64,000 nucleotides of DNA from Roseococcus sp. SYP-B2431 (GCF_004336745.1 NZ_SJXD01000022.1:62001-126000); one strand, 5' to 3'; positions 1-8,704 are shown, counted from the first letter of the stretch. Made by a program: numbers and translations. The notes: generated by a model from the letters alone, not told the origin.

Positions 1-1268
1 GCGGTGACGACCACGGGGCCATCGGTCTTCGGGATGCGCCCGCGCACCGCCCAGACCGAGCCCGGGATGTGCCCCGCCCGGAAGTCGATGGAGCGCGTGA
101 GGTCCACCACCGTCACGCCCGTCTCGGCGGCGAGGGCCTGCGAGGTGATGGCCGGGGCGAGCTTCACCTCCGGCGCCTCGGGCTTCCAGGGGCCGGTCGC
201 CAAGGCGCCCTTCAGGGTGTCCTGGACGACATAGACCTCCCAGCCACCCATCTGGCGCAGCCAGGCGGCCGACATGCGGGCGCGGACCGTGTCGTCGTCG
301 GCCAGGATCACGCGCGCGCCGCGCACGGCGATCCACTGGTCCGTCGCCTGCACGAGCTGCCCGCCCGGCGCGTGCCGGAAGCCGGGAATATGGCCGGCCG
401 CGTATTCCTCGGCCGCGCGGACGTCGAGCGCATAGGTCGTGCGGCTGTCGTCGGCGAGCATGGCCTCCGCGGCGGCGCGGCTGATCAGCTTCACGCCGTT
501 CTCCGCGGCAAAGGCGGTGGCGCGTTGCAGGGCCAGCCCGGCGCTCTTCGGCGTGCCGGGGGCGTAGCTGCGGGTCTGGCCGCGCTCGACGGTGAAGCCG
601 GCCAGCTCCCAACCCATGGTGCCGTTGCGCAGGGCCACGATGCGGTTGGGCACGCCCGCCCGGCGCAGGCTCTCGGCGCCCATGATGCTGCGCGTGCGGC
701 CGGCGCAGTTCACGACGATCGTCGTCTCCGCGTCGGGAACGAGATCGCCGATGCGATAGGCCAGCTCCCCGCCCGGCACGTTCACCGCGCCAGGGATGGT
801 CATCTTCACGTATTCGTCCATCGGGCGGCTGTCGAGGATGACCATCGGCCTGCCGGAATCGACCATCGCCTGGAGTTCCGGCGGATCGACGCTCTCGGTG
901 CCGTAATGGTGCTCGACCCATTCGCCGAAGGCCTTGGAGGGCACATGCACGCCGGTGAAGACGACATGGCCCGCCGCCTTCCAGGCCGGCGTGCCGCCCT
1001 TCAGCACATGGACATCCGCATAGCCGATCGAGGTCAGGTATTCGGCCAGCTTCGCCGCATGCCCCTCGCCGCCATCCACGCAGACCACGCGCGTCGCCCT
1101 GCGCGGCAGCAGCGCGCGGGCACGCAGCTCTTTCTTCGAGAGCGGGCAGGGCACGGCCCAGAAGAGGTGGCCGTGGCCGAACTCGCCCTCCTCGCGCGCA
1201 TCGAGGATCGCGAGCTCGCCGCCGCGGGAGATCCAGGCCTTGAGGTCGGCCGACGTGACGAAGCGCAT
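1..1268 (-). CDS. Multi-domain rhodanese-like sulfurtransferase (C-terminus cut by window edge)
   Basis: The 422 visible residues hold three full rhodanese-like modules (about residues 5-105, 125-230 and 250-350) and the start of a fourth. Rhodaneses carry sulfur as a persulfide on an active-site Cys. Module 1 has Cys63 in VVCVDGG and module 2 has Cys188 in VVNCAGRTRS. Module 3 has Asp where Cys is expected (VILADDD), so it is probably non-catalytic. The ATG shares one base with the stop of the thiol dioxygenase gene (TGATG), so the two are translationally coupled. This suggests the protein handles sulfur released downstream of cysteine or 3-mercaptopropionate oxidation. The family is clear; the substrate is inferred from the neighbour. 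Confidence 0.85.
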   Translation of the reverse strand, partial: MRFVTSADLKAWISRGGELAILDAREEGEFGHGHLFWAVPCPLSKKELRARALLPRRATRVVCVDGGEGHAAKLAEYLTSIGYADVHVLKGGTPAWKAAGHVVFTGVHVPSKAFGEWVEHHYGTESVDPPELQAMVDSGRPMVILDSRPMDEYVKMTIPGAVNVPGGELAYRIGDLVPDAETTIVVNCAGRTRSIMGAESLRRAGVPNRIVALRNGTMGWELAGFTVERGQTRSYAPGTPKSAGLALQRATAFAAENGVKLISRAAAEAMLADDSRTTYALDVRAAEEYAAGHIPGFRHAPGGQLVQATDQWIAVRGARVILADDDTVRARMSAAWLRQMGGWEVYVVQDTLKGALATGPWKPEAPEVKLAPAITSQALAAETGVTVVDLTRSIDFRAGHIPGSVWAVRGRIPKTDGPVVVT

Positions 1269-1897
1269 CAGGCCTTCGCGCCGCCAGAGGGCGTCGCAGA
1301 GGTCGCCTTCATGAAGTTCTTGTTGTAGTAGGAGACCACGCCCGTCTGGTCGTCGAAGGCGCGGCGGCCGTCGAGCTTCTCCAGCGCCAGCCCGTACATG
1401 TGCAGATGCCGCGTCGGCTTCGTGCCCATGGTGTGGATGGAGTGGATGTCGTCGGGCATCAGGCAGATTCCGCGGCCCGGCTCCACCATGACCTCCTCCT
1501 TCACGCGCATCTCGCAGCGCTCCGGATCCTTCCCGTCGTCGAGGCGCTCGTAGACCTTGTTCAGCTCCTGCCCGTCCACGGCGACGACCACGGCCCAGGT
1601 GGTGTGGTCGTGCGGCTTGGTCGCGTTGCCGGGGTTCAGCGCGTTCATGTAGAGGGCGAAGCGGTTGTTCTCGTCCTCCTGGAGCAGGTAGCGGTTGCTG
1701 CCCTTCTCGCCGTTGGGCGGCGACGGGAACTCGCTGCTGGGGAACAGGTGCTCCTGCGCGGCCAGGGCCAGCAGCTCGCCGCGGATGCGCTCCAGCGCCG
1801 GCCGGGTGACGCCCATGCTCGACTCGATCTCGCGAATGCGGCCGATGGTCGCGGCCACGGCGGCGGCGCGGGCCGCCTTCACATCCATCGTGTTCAT
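1268..1897 (-). CDS. Cysteine dioxygenase-family thiol dioxygenase (cupin)
   Basis: A 209-residue cupin of the cysteine dioxygenase / 3-mercaptopropionate dioxygenase type, which uses mononuclear non-haem iron to oxidise a thiol to a sulfinate. Likely iron ligands are His96 and His98 in KPHDHTTW and a His in the second cupin motif (DDIHSIH, His152 or His155). A strong GGAGGAG lies just upstream of the ATG and fixes the start. It is the first gene of a two-gene operon with the multi-rhodanese protein. Family membership is well supported. Whether the substrate is cysteine or 3-mercaptopropionate cannot be read from the sequence. Confidence 0.85.
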   Translation of the reverse strand: MNTMDVKAARAAAVAATIGRIREIESSMGVTRPALERIRGELLALAAQEHLFPSSEFPSPPNGEKGSNRYLLQEDENNRFALYMNALNPGNATKPHDHTTWAVVVAVDGQELNKVYERLDDGKDPERCEMRVKEEVMVEPGRGICLMPDDIHSIHTMGTKPTRHLHMYGLALEKLDGRRAFDDQTGVVSYYNKNFMKATSATPSGGAKA

Positions 1898-1961
1898 CTG
1901 AGGCTCCTCCTGAATTCAAAGGAAGATAGTCCCGCTTGCGCCGCCGCGCCACCGGTCGCAG

Positions 1962-2855
1962 ATGGAGCGGGTGGAAACCCCTCCCGCCATTTTCGACCGC
2001 GCCCTGGTCGCCCTCCGCAGGGAGAGGGCGGCCGCGACCGTGGCCAAGGTCGCCCCCGTGCTGGACGCCGCAGCGATGGCCCTGCTCGACCGGCTGGACG
2101 ACACCACCCGCCGCTTCTCCCGCGCGCTGGACCTCGGCGGGCGCGGCCCCGTCGCCCCGGCCTTGCGGGCGCGCGGCATCCCCTTCGTGGTCTCGATGGA
2201 CCTCGCCCCCGCCATGGCGCGCCGCGCCCAGGGGCTGGACACCGGCGGCCTGGCGGTCGCCGCCGACGAGGAATGGCTGCCCTTCGCGCCTGGCAGCTTC
2301 GACCTGATCGTGGCGAGCCTCAGCCTGCATTGGGTGAACGACCTGCCCGGCGCGCTCATCCAGATCCGCCAGGCCCTGTCGCCCGACGGGCTGTTCCTCG
2401 CCTCGCTGCCCGGGCTCGGCACGCTGCAAGGCCTGCGCGAGGCGCTGAACGCCGCCGAGGCGGAGACCCGCGGCGGCGTCTCGCCCCGCATCTCCCCCTT
2501 CCCCGAGCTGCGCGACCTCGCCGGCCTGCTCCAGCGTGCCGGCTTCGCGATCCCCGTGGCGGACCAGGAGCGGCTGCCGATGATCTACCGCAGCCCCATG
2601 GGCCTCGTCGCGGATCTGCGCGCGGCGGGGGAGAGCAATGCGGTGCGCGCAAGGGATTCGCGCGTTCCGCCGCGCGCCTTCTTCCCTCTCGCCTTTTCCC
2701 GGCTGAACCTGGACATGGAGCTCCGCCTCCTGGTGATGACGGGCTGGTCGCCTCACGAGAGCCAGCAGAAGCCTGCCCGCCCCGGCAGCGCGAATGCCCG
2801 GCTGGCGGAAGCCCTGGGCAGCGTCGAGATCAAGGCGGGCGAGAAACCGGGTTGA
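1962..2855 (+). CDS. Class I SAM-dependent methyltransferase, BioC/NDUFAF5-like
   Basis: This 297-residue protein has a Rossmann methyltransferase core. A divergent glycine loop (ALDLGGRGPVAPAL) is followed by an acidic residue at the end of strand 2 (SMDLAPAM). The motif FDLIVASLSLHWVNDLPGAL is typical of the BioC and mitochondrial NDUFAF5 group. NDUFAF5 relatives in alphaproteobacteria are often annotated as BioC although they are not biotin genes, and no bio gene lies nearby. The likely role is modification of a protein or small molecule. The C-terminal 80 residues are less conserved in appearance. It is followed by map on the same strand with a 64-base gap. Confidence 0.75.
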   Translation: MERVETPPAIFDRALVALRRERAAATVAKVAPVLDAAAMALLDRLDDTTRRFSRALDLGGRGPVAPALRARGIPFVVSMDLAPAMARRAQGLDTGGLAVAADEEWLPFAPGSFDLIVASLSLHWVNDLPGALIQIRQALSPDGLFLASLPGLGTLQGLREALNAAEAETRGGVSPRISPFPELRDLAGLLQRAGFAIPVADQERLPMIYRSPMGLVADLRAAGESNAVRARDSRVPPRAFFPLAFSRLNLDMELRLLVMTGWSPHESQQKPARPGSANARLAEALGSVEIKAGEKPG

Positions 2856-2919
2856 ACCGGGCGCCCCCGAAGCGCATCTTCGCAGTGCAACCAGAAGTAA
2901 GCAGGCCGGACCGATCGAG

Positions 2920-3723
2920 ATGGACAACCAGGGCGCCGAATCGCGCCGCATCACCCGCCACATGCCCGAGGATTTCGAGGGCGCCCGCCGCGCCGGTGCC
3001 CTGGCGGCCGCCTGCCTCGACATGATCACCGAGCATGTCCGCCCCGGCGTGACCACCGGCCATCTCGACCAGCTCTGCCACGACTTCATGGTCGAGCGCG
3101 GCGCGGCGCCGGCCACGCTGGGCTATCGCGGCTATACCAGGTCCTCCTGCATCTCGATCAACCACGTCGTCTGCCACGGCATCCCGGGCGAGCGCGTGCT
3201 GCTCGACGGCGACATCCTGAACATCGACGTGACGGCGCTGCTCCACGGCTGGCACGGCGATTCCAGCCGCATGTACGCGGCCGGCCAGATCAGCACCAAG
3301 GCGCGGCTGCTGATGGACGTGACCTACGAGGCGATGATGCGCGGCATCGCCGTCGCGAAGCCGGGGAACACCTTCGGCGACATCGGCCATGCCATCCAGA
3401 CCTACGCCGAGAAGCACCGCTTCACCATCGTGCGCGACTTCTGCGGCCACGGCATCGGCCGCAAGTTCCACGAGCCGCCGAACGTGCTGCATTTCGGCCG
3501 ACCGGGCGAGGGCGCGAAGCTGGCGCCGGGCATGTTCTTCACCATCGAGCCGATGGTGAATGCCGGCCGCCCCGAGGTGAAGATCCTCGACGACGGCTGG
3601 ACCGCCGTGACGCGCGACCGCAGCCTCTCGGCGCAGTTCGAGCACATGGTCGGCATCACCGAGACGGGCTGCGAGATCTTCACGCTCTCGCCGGGCGGGC
3701 TGAACAAGCCGCCGTATATCTAG
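2920..3723 (+). CDS. map: Type I methionine aminopeptidase
   Basis: Removes the initiator Met from nascent proteins in the cytoplasm. All five metal ligands of the pita-bread fold are visible: Asp103 (NIDVTALL), Asp114 (HGDSSRM), His177 (FCGHGIGR), Glu210 (TIEPMV) and Glu241 (FEHMVG). The 267-residue length is normal for a type I enzyme. I chose the ATG at 2920 (MDNQGAESRR) because the residues upstream are low-complexity and unlike the family. radC follows, an arrangement common in alphaproteobacteria. The stop codon adjoins a short copy of the dispersed hairpin repeat. Confidence 0.95.
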   Translation: MDNQGAESRRITRHMPEDFEGARRAGALAAACLDMITEHVRPGVTTGHLDQLCHDFMVERGAAPATLGYRGYTRSSCISINHVVCHGIPGERVLLDGDILNIDVTALLHGWHGDSSRMYAAGQISTKARLLMDVTYEAMMRGIAVAKPGNTFGDIGHAIQTYAEKHRFTIVRDFCGHGIGRKFHEPPNVLHFGRPGEGAKLAPGMFFTIEPMVNAGRPEVKILDDGWTAVTRDRSLSAQFEHMVGITETGCEIFTLSPGGLNKPPYI

Positions 3724-3766
3724 CCCTCAGACGCCGGGCAGCGCCGGCCGCTGTGCGGCCGGATGG
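3723..3766 (+). repeat. Dispersed two-hairpin element, copy A (short form)
   Basis: The left motif GCCCTCAGACGCCGGGC starts within the stop codon of map. It is joined directly to the conserved right hairpin: CCGGCCGC at 3744-3751 pairs with GCGGCCGG at 3755-3762 around a TGT loop, and GGAT follows. The variable middle hairpin and the TTGGCTT block of longer copies are absent, so this is a shortened member of the family. Orientation follows map transcription. No T-run follows, so it is not an obvious intrinsic terminator. Confidence 0.75.
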
Positions 3767-3841
3767 ACGGGAACTCGCTTAGCCCGTTGAAGCATGCCCT
3801 GGCGGGTGCGATCCTCCCCCGCCGCCAGGGAAAACCGCCGC

Positions 3842-4588
3842 ATGTCCGCCAAGCGAGGCCTCGACGAGGCCGGGGGCCTCTTCCCGATCGAGGCGCCGAA
3901 CGCCACGCCGAACTCTCCCCTGGGCGCCGAGGGCCATCGCGCGCGGATGAGAAAGAAGCTCATCGAGGCCGGCCCCTCGGCGCTGCTCGATCACGAGCTG
4001 ATCGAGATGGTGCTGTTCCTCGCCCTGCCGCGGCGCGACACCAAGCCCCTCGCGAAGCTGCTGCTCGCCCGCTTCGGCAGCTTCGCGGCCGCCCTCACCG
4101 CGTCCACGGCGGAACTCCGCGCCATCGAGGGCCTCGGCGAGGCGGGCATCGCGGCGCTGCGCACGGTGCAGGCGGCGGCGCTGCGGCTGGGCGAGGCGGC
4201 GGTGAGGAGCCAACCTCTGCTGAGCGACAGCGGCAGCCTCGCCGCCTACCTGACCGCCGCCATGGCGCGAGAGCGGACCGAGCATTTCCGCGTCCTCTTC
4301 CTCGACGTGAAGAACCGGCTGATCGCCGACGAGGTGATGGGCCGCGGCACGGTGGATCACACGCCCGCCTATCCGCGCGAGGTGGTGCGGCGTGCGCTCG
4401 AGCTGCACGCCTCTTCGCTGATCCTGGCGCACAACCACCCCTCCGGCGACCCGACGCCCAGCCCGGCCGACATCGCGATGACGCGCGACATCAAGGCGGC
4501 GGCCGCGGCGCTGGGGATCGCGCTGCATGACCACCTGGTCGTCGGGCGTGGGGCGCCCTTCTCGATGCGGGGCCAGGGGCTGTTGTGA
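3842..4588 (+). CDS. radC: RadC family JAMM/MPN domain protein
   Basis: The protein has an N-terminal helix-hairpin-helix-like region and a C-terminal JAMM metalloprotease-like domain. The diagnostic zinc motif HNHPSGDPTPSPAD is intact. The historical link of RadC to DNA repair was later withdrawn, and its biochemical role is unsettled. The ATG at 3842 (MSAKRG) gives 248 residues and fits the family. An ATG at 3794 in the same frame would add 16 residues that look like non-coding sequence. It lies downstream of map, with repeat copy A between them. Confidence 0.9.
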   Translation: MSAKRGLDEAGGLFPIEAPNATPNSPLGAEGHRARMRKKLIEAGPSALLDHELIEMVLFLALPRRDTKPLAKLLLARFGSFAAALTASTAELRAIEGLGEAGIAALRTVQAAALRLGEAAVRSQPLLSDSGSLAAYLTAAMARERTEHFRVLFLDVKNRLIADEVMGRGTVDHTPAYPREVVRRALELHASSLILAHNHPSGDPTPSPADIAMTRDIKAAAAALGIALHDHLVVGRGAPFSMRGQGLL

Positions 4589-4736
4589 CCGCCGTCCCCA
4601 AGGCACGGCCCTGGATCACGCCACCTTGAGCGCGAGGCCGCCTGCAGATGGGTTCCGTGGTGAACGCCGGAAGTCAGGGCTGACTCGGAAGGCGCCGAGG
4701 CCGTAGGATCGACCCTTCGGGAAAGATCGCCCTTCC

Positions 4737-5576
4737 TTGACCCTGACCGCCACGCCCCTGCTTCGCACCGACCTGGTCCGGGTCACGGACGTGCTCTGCG
4801 CGGCGGGGCCCGATTCGCCCTCGGTCGTCGAGCATCACACGCATCATTCGCTCGCCTTCGTCCGCGCCGGCAGCTTCGCCTGCCGCTGCGGGCGGGAGGA
4901 TTTCGACATGGTCCGCGGCTCGGTGCTGGTCGGCTCGCCCGGCCGCGAATTCACCTGCAGCCACATCCACCGCCCGCATGGCGACCGCTGCCTCTCCGTG
5001 CAGATCGCGCCGACCGCCGTTGACATGCTGGGCGGGGCGGAATGGGGCATCGGCACGCTGGCGCCCACGGCGGAGATGCCCGTGCTCGCCCGCCTCATCG
5101 AGGCGCGCGCCCGGCAGCGCCACCGCCTCGGGCTGGAGGAGGCCGCCCTCCTCGCCGTCGCGCGTTTCGGGCAGCTGGGCCGCCGCGCCCGCTCCGCCCG
5201 CCGCGCGCCCAACCCGCGCGAGCGGCGCCTCGCCGTCTCGGCCGCGCTCTGGCTGGAGGCGCAGGCCGGCGAGGAGACCAGCCTCGGCGAGGCCGCGGCC
5301 CAGGCCGGGCTCAGCCCTTTCCATTTCCTGCGGGTCTTTTCCCGCACCCTCGGCGTCACGCCGCACCAGTACCTGCTGCGCGTCCGGCTGGACCGGGCCG
5401 CGAGGCTGCTGGGCGAGACGGAGCTGCCGGTGACGGAGGTGGCCTTCGAGGCCGGCTATGCCGACCTCTCGAACTTCGTGCGCGCCTTCGGCCGCGCGGC
5501 GGGCATGTCGCCCCGCGCCTTCCGGCGCAGCGCCGACCGCAAGAATTTCCAAGTCTCCCCGGCCAGGGCGATCTAA
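4737..5576 (+). CDS. AraC family transcriptional regulator
   Basis: A 279-residue regulator. The C-terminal AraC domain has both helix-turn-helix motifs: GLSPFHFLRVFSRTLGVTP, then EVAFEAGYADLSNFVRAFGR. The N-terminal half is an AraC-type cupin effector domain (HHTHHSLAFVRAGSF). The start appears to be TTG at 4737; later in-frame CTG or GTG codons cannot be excluded. The VOC gene 29 bases downstream on the same strand is probably co-transcribed and may be its target. The 148 bases upstream hold no other gene or clear promoter. Confidence 0.85.
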   Translation: MTLTATPLLRTDLVRVTDVLCAAGPDSPSVVEHHTHHSLAFVRAGSFACRCGREDFDMVRGSVLVGSPGREFTCSHIHRPHGDRCLSVQIAPTAVDMLGGAEWGIGTLAPTAEMPVLARLIEARARQRHRLGLEEAALLAVARFGQLGRRARSARRAPNPRERRLAVSAALWLEAQAGEETSLGEAAAQAGLSPFHFLRVFSRTLGVTPHQYLLRVRLDRAARLLGETELPVTEVAFEAGYADLSNFVRAFGRAAGMSPRAFRRSADRKNFQVSPARAI

Positions 5577-5605
5577 CCCCTCCTCCGCAACAGGAGGCAC
5601 AGGCC

Positions 5606-5962
5606 ATGTACGATCATGTGGGACTCAAGGTTCGCGACACGGGCGCCGCCGTGCGGTTCTACGGCGCCGTCATGGGCGCGCTCGGGCACAGGCCGATCGC
5701 AGAGGATGGCACGGGCTACGGCTCGGGCGACGCGGCGCTCTGGCTGAGCGAGGACAGTACCGCGCCCGGCGGCGCCCATGTCGCCTTCCGGGCGGCGGAT
5801 CATGAGGCCGTCCGCCGCTTCCACGCGGCCGGGCTTGCCGCCGGCGGCAAGGACAACGGCGCCCCCGGCCCGCGGCCGAATTATGGGCCGACCTATTACG
5901 CCGCCTTCCTGATCGATCCGGACGGCAACAATGTCGAGGCGGTCTGCCTCAAGGCCGCCTGA
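5606..5962 (+). CDS. VOC superfamily (glyoxalase/bleomycin-resistance-like) protein
   Basis: A 118-residue single-module vicinal-oxygen-chelate protein. It starts YDHVGLKVRD and ends LIDPDGNNVEAV, with the usual ligand positions (His4 and the near-terminal Glu). An AGGAGG sequence precedes the ATG at 5606. Such small VOC proteins act as metal-dependent isomerases, dioxygenases or drug-binding proteins, so the substrate is unknown. It sits directly behind an AraC regulator, which suggests an inducible two-gene unit. Confidence 0.8.
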   Translation: MYDHVGLKVRDTGAAVRFYGAVMGALGHRPIAEDGTGYGSGDAALWLSEDSTAPGGAHVAFRAADHEAVRRFHAAGLAAGGKDNGAPGPRPNYGPTYYAAFLIDPDGNNVEAVCLKAA

Positions 5963-5990
5963 TCCAAGGGCGCGACCGGCGCCCCGGCCA

Positions 5991-6929
5991 TCAGGCCGCG
6001 GCGATCGCCGGCCGCGCGCCCAGGATATGGGCGATGGCATAGGTCAGGTCCGGCCGGTTCAGCGTGTAGAAGTGGAATTCGTCCACGCCATTGGCCTGCA
6101 GGATGCGGACCTGCTCGGCGGCCAAGGTCGCGGCCACCAGCCGCCGGGTGTCCACGTCCTCGTCCAGGCCCTCGAAGAGCCTCGCCAGCCAGTCCGGCAC
6201 CGAGGCGCCGCACATGGCGGAGAAGCGCTTCACGCTGGCGAAGTTGGTCACCGGCATGATGCCCGGCACGATCGGCGCCGTGATTCCCGCCGCGTGGCAG
6301 CGGTCCAGGAAGCGGAGGTAGACGTCGGTATCGAAGAAGTATTGCGTGACCGCGCGGGTCGCGCCGGCATCGATCTTCCGCTTCAGGAAATCGAGGTCGG
6401 AATCGGCGGAGAGCGCGGCCGGGTGGATCTCCGGATAGGCGCCCACGCTGATGTCGAAATCGCCGATCCGCCGCAGGCCGCGGACCAGGTCCTCCGCCTG
6501 GGCGTAGCCGCCCGGATGGGGCTCGTAGGTCGAGGCGCCGGCCGGCGGGTCGCCGCGCAGGGCCACGATGTGCCGCACGCCAGCCGCCCAATAGGCGCGG
6601 GCGACCTCGTCCACCTCCTCTCGCGTGGCGCCCACGCAGGTCAGGTGCGCGGCGGGCGTCAGCGAGGTCTCCCTCACCAGCCGCGACACCGTGTCGTGCG
6701 TGCGGGACCGGGTGGAGCCGCCCGCCCCGTAGGTGACGGAGACGAAGCGCGGCGCCAGCGGCTCGAGCCGGCGGATACAGGTCCAGAGATCGGCCTCGAG
6801 CTTCTCGTTCTTCGGCGGGAAGAACTCGAAGGAGAGCTTCGGCGCCGGCAGGCTCGATGGCGAGGGAAGTGTCCCGACCCGAGGGCCGGTCAGCCAGCGT
6901 TCCAGGGTATTGGGGGGCGAGGCATCCAT
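5991..6929 (-). CDS. metF: 5,10-methylenetetrahydrofolate reductase
   Basis: An FAD enzyme that reduces methylene-THF to methyl-THF for methionine synthesis. The 312-residue TIM barrel shows SFEFFPPKNE near the N-terminus, VSVTYGAGGSTR, ALRGDPP and VTQYFFD, all MetF hallmarks. The ATG at 6929 is preceded by a GGAAGGGG sequence. No metH lies in the window, but folD and folC, which share the pathway, do. I looked for a SAM or cobalamin riboswitch upstream and recognised none. The gene is divergent from mlaA. Confidence 0.95.
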   Translation of the reverse strand: MDASPPNTLERWLTGPRVGTLPSPSSLPAPKLSFEFFPPKNEKLEADLWTCIRRLEPLAPRFVSVTYGAGGSTRSRTHDTVSRLVRETSLTPAAHLTCVGATREEVDEVARAYWAAGVRHIVALRGDPPAGASTYEPHPGGYAQAEDLVRGLRRIGDFDISVGAYPEIHPAALSADSDLDFLKRKIDAGATRAVTQYFFDTDVYLRFLDRCHAAGITAPIVPGIMPVTNFASVKRFSAMCGASVPDWLARLFEGLDEDVDTRRLVAATLAAEQVRILQANGVDEFHFYTLNRPDLTYAIAHILGARPAIAAA

Positions 6930-7115
6930 GCCGAAGGTTTGGCGCCCCCCCTTCCGTTATGCAAGGGCCTCGCCATCTCTGCGCGAGGACCGGGCCCCGG
7001 CGCATCTCGGGATTCGCTCAGGAACTTGCTGCGGCAGGGGAAAATGTGCATGAAGCTGGAACGGCATCACTTCGTCCGGGTCAGGATGCTCCGTCTGAAA
7101 GGTCTGGTTCCGCCC

Positions 7116-7925
7116 ATGCGCCTAGCTTCCCTCCTGGCTTCTGCGATCGTGCTCGTCGGGCTGGCGGGCTGCGCGGCGCGTCCGCCGGCCAGCGACCCCG
7201 AGGCGCTGGAGGAGTTCCGGGCCAACAACGACCCCATCGAGCCCTTCAACCGGGCGATGTATTCGGTGAACGATGTCCTCGACACGGTGGCGCTGAGGCC
7301 GGCCGCGCAGGCCTATCGCTTCGTGCTCCCGCAGCCGGTCCGCACAGGCGTGCGCAACGCGCTCGGCAATCTGCGGGCGCCGAACATCCTCATGAACGAC
7401 GTGCTCCAGGGCGAGGTGGATCGCGGCGCCCGCACGGCGGCGCGCTTCCTCATCAACTCCACTCTCGGCATCGGCGGGCTGATCGACGTCGCGGAGTGGC
7501 AGTTCGGCATTCCCGGCCACAGCGAGGATTTCGGCCAGACCCTCGCGGTCTGGGGCGTCGGCGAAGGCCCCTACCTCTTCCTCCCCGTCCTGGGCCCCTC
7601 CAACCCGCGCGACCTGTTCGGCTTCGGCGTGGATGTGGTGGCGAGCCCCTGGTTCTGGTTCGGCCAGGGCAGCGTGGTCGAAGCGCTGCGCTGGGCCCAT
7701 ACGGGAATCGCCCTCATCGACGCGCGCGAGGGCGTGCTGGATGCCCTCGACGAGTTGAACCGCGGCTCGCTCGATCCCTACTCGACGCTGCGCAGCGCCT
7801 ATCGCCAGCGGCGCAACGCCGAAATCCAGGGCACCGGCTTCGTGGCGCCGGACGCCGCGCGCGGCACCGGCTTCGGCGTCGGCACCGGCGTCCCCGTCCC
7901 GCCGCGCAACCCTTCCGCCCCCTGA
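7116..7925 (+). CDS. mlaA: MlaA (VacJ) outer-membrane lipoprotein of phospholipid transport
   Basis: MlaA sits in the outer membrane and removes mislocalised phospholipids from the outer leaflet, passing them to MlaC. The ATG at 7116 gives MRLASLLASAIVLVGLAGC, a lipoprotein signal with lipobox LAGC. The core has NDPIEPFNRAMYSVND, FLINSTLGIGGLIDVA and SEDFGQTLAVWGVGEGPY, typical MlaA motifs. Upstream in-frame ATGs exist at 7047 and 7050, but 7116 gives the proper signal peptide. mlaC follows after a short tandem repeat. The mlaFED transporter genes are not in the window. Confidence 0.93.
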   Translation: MRLASLLASAIVLVGLAGCAARPPASDPEALEEFRANNDPIEPFNRAMYSVNDVLDTVALRPAAQAYRFVLPQPVRTGVRNALGNLRAPNILMNDVLQGEVDRGARTAARFLINSTLGIGGLIDVAEWQFGIPGHSEDFGQTLAVWGVGEGPYLFLPVLGPSNPRDLFGFGVDVVASPWFWFGQGSVVEALRWAHTGIALIDAREGVLDALDELNRGSLDPYSTLRSAYRQRRNAEIQGTGFVAPDAARGTGFGVGTGVPVPPRNPSAP

Positions 7926-7960
7926 GGCCTGACCCCTGAGGCCTGACCCCCGAGGCTTGA
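7922..7960 (+). repeat. 14-bp tandem repeat between mlaA and mlaC
   Basis: Two exact copies of CTGAGGCCTGACCC and a partial diverged third run from within the mlaA stop codon to one base before the mlaC ATG. They fill the whole intergenic space and replace a recognisable Shine-Dalgarno. The unit is not a multiple of three, and each copy has two TGA triplets. It may be a slippage-prone spacer affecting mlaC translation. Confidence 0.75.
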
Positions 7961-7961
7961 A

Positions 7962-8612
7962 ATGACCGAGACAGTTTCCCGGCCCGATGCGCGCCCGACG
8001 CGCCGGGCGCTGCTGGCCCTCCTGGCCGGCCTTCCCTTCCTCCGGCCCCTCGCGGCGTCGGCGCAGATGGATCCGGGCCGTGCCACGGCCTTCATCCAGC
8101 AGACCGGCGAAGCCCTGGTCGGCGCGCTCAACAACACCGGGCTGTCGGCGGCCCAGCGACGCGAGCGCGTGGCGGGCATCCTTCGCCAAGCGGTGGACAT
8201 GGAGGGCACCGGCCGCTTCATCCTCGGTCGCTGGTGGCGCACGGCCTCCCCGGCCGAGCAGCAGGAATATCAGCGCCTCTTCGAGCAGACGCTGATCCTG
8301 AACCTGGCCGCCCGCTTCGGCGAGTATCAGGGCGTGCGCTTCGCGCTCGGCCGCAGCCAGCAGCGCACCGAGGACGACGCCCTGGTGACCACCGTCGTGG
8401 AGCGGCCGAGCAGCGCTCCCGTGAACCTCGACTGGCGCGTGGCGGATGTCGGCGGCCAGCCGCGCATCGTGGATCTGGTGGCCGAGGGGACCTCGCTCCG
8501 GCTCACCCAGCGCAGCGAGTACAGCGCCGTGATCCAGCGCGGCGGAAACCAGGTGTCGGCGCTGCTGGCGGCCATGCGGAACCAGCTACAGCAGCTGCAG
8601 CAGCGGGGATAG
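7962..8612 (+). CDS. mlaC: MlaC periplasmic phospholipid-binding protein
   Basis: A 216-residue MlaC/Ttg2D-family protein that ferries phospholipid between MlaA at the outer membrane and the MlaFEDB complex. It has an N-terminal export signal with a twin-arginine-like RPTRRALLALLAGLP ending near ASA-Q. The body includes VAGILRQAVDMEGTGRFILG and FRALYxxLF-like elements (YQRLFEQTLI), followed by the usual beta-rich half. It is directly downstream of mlaA, which supports the assignment. Confidence 0.9.
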   Translation: MTETVSRPDARPTRRALLALLAGLPFLRPLAASAQMDPGRATAFIQQTGEALVGALNNTGLSAAQRRERVAGILRQAVDMEGTGRFILGRWWRTASPAEQQEYQRLFEQTLILNLAARFGEYQGVRFALGRSQQRTEDDALVTTVVERPSSAPVNLDWRVADVGGQPRIVDLVAEGTSLRLTQRSEYSAVIQRGGNQVSALLAAMRNQLQQLQQRG

Positions 8613-8627
8613 TTCCTCCCGCATTCA

Positions 8628-8658
8628 GACCCGCGACGATCGCCCCGGTTGGCGGGTC
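8628..8658. terminator. Hairpin between convergent mlaC and aminotransferase genes
   Basis: GACCCGC at 8628-8634 pairs with GCGGGTC at 8652-8658 around a 17-base loop, between two convergent genes. There is no T-run, so this is a weak call as a bidirectional terminator. Confidence 0.35.
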
Positions 8659-8704
8659 GGTCTCGTCATAGGCCTGCGGAAATCGGCATGCGCCGCTTCG
8701 TCGG

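Noticed and set aside
6930-7115. Possible SAM, SAH or cobalamin riboswitch upstream of metF
   Set aside because: No conserved core motif or multi-stem layout could be recognised on the minus strand.
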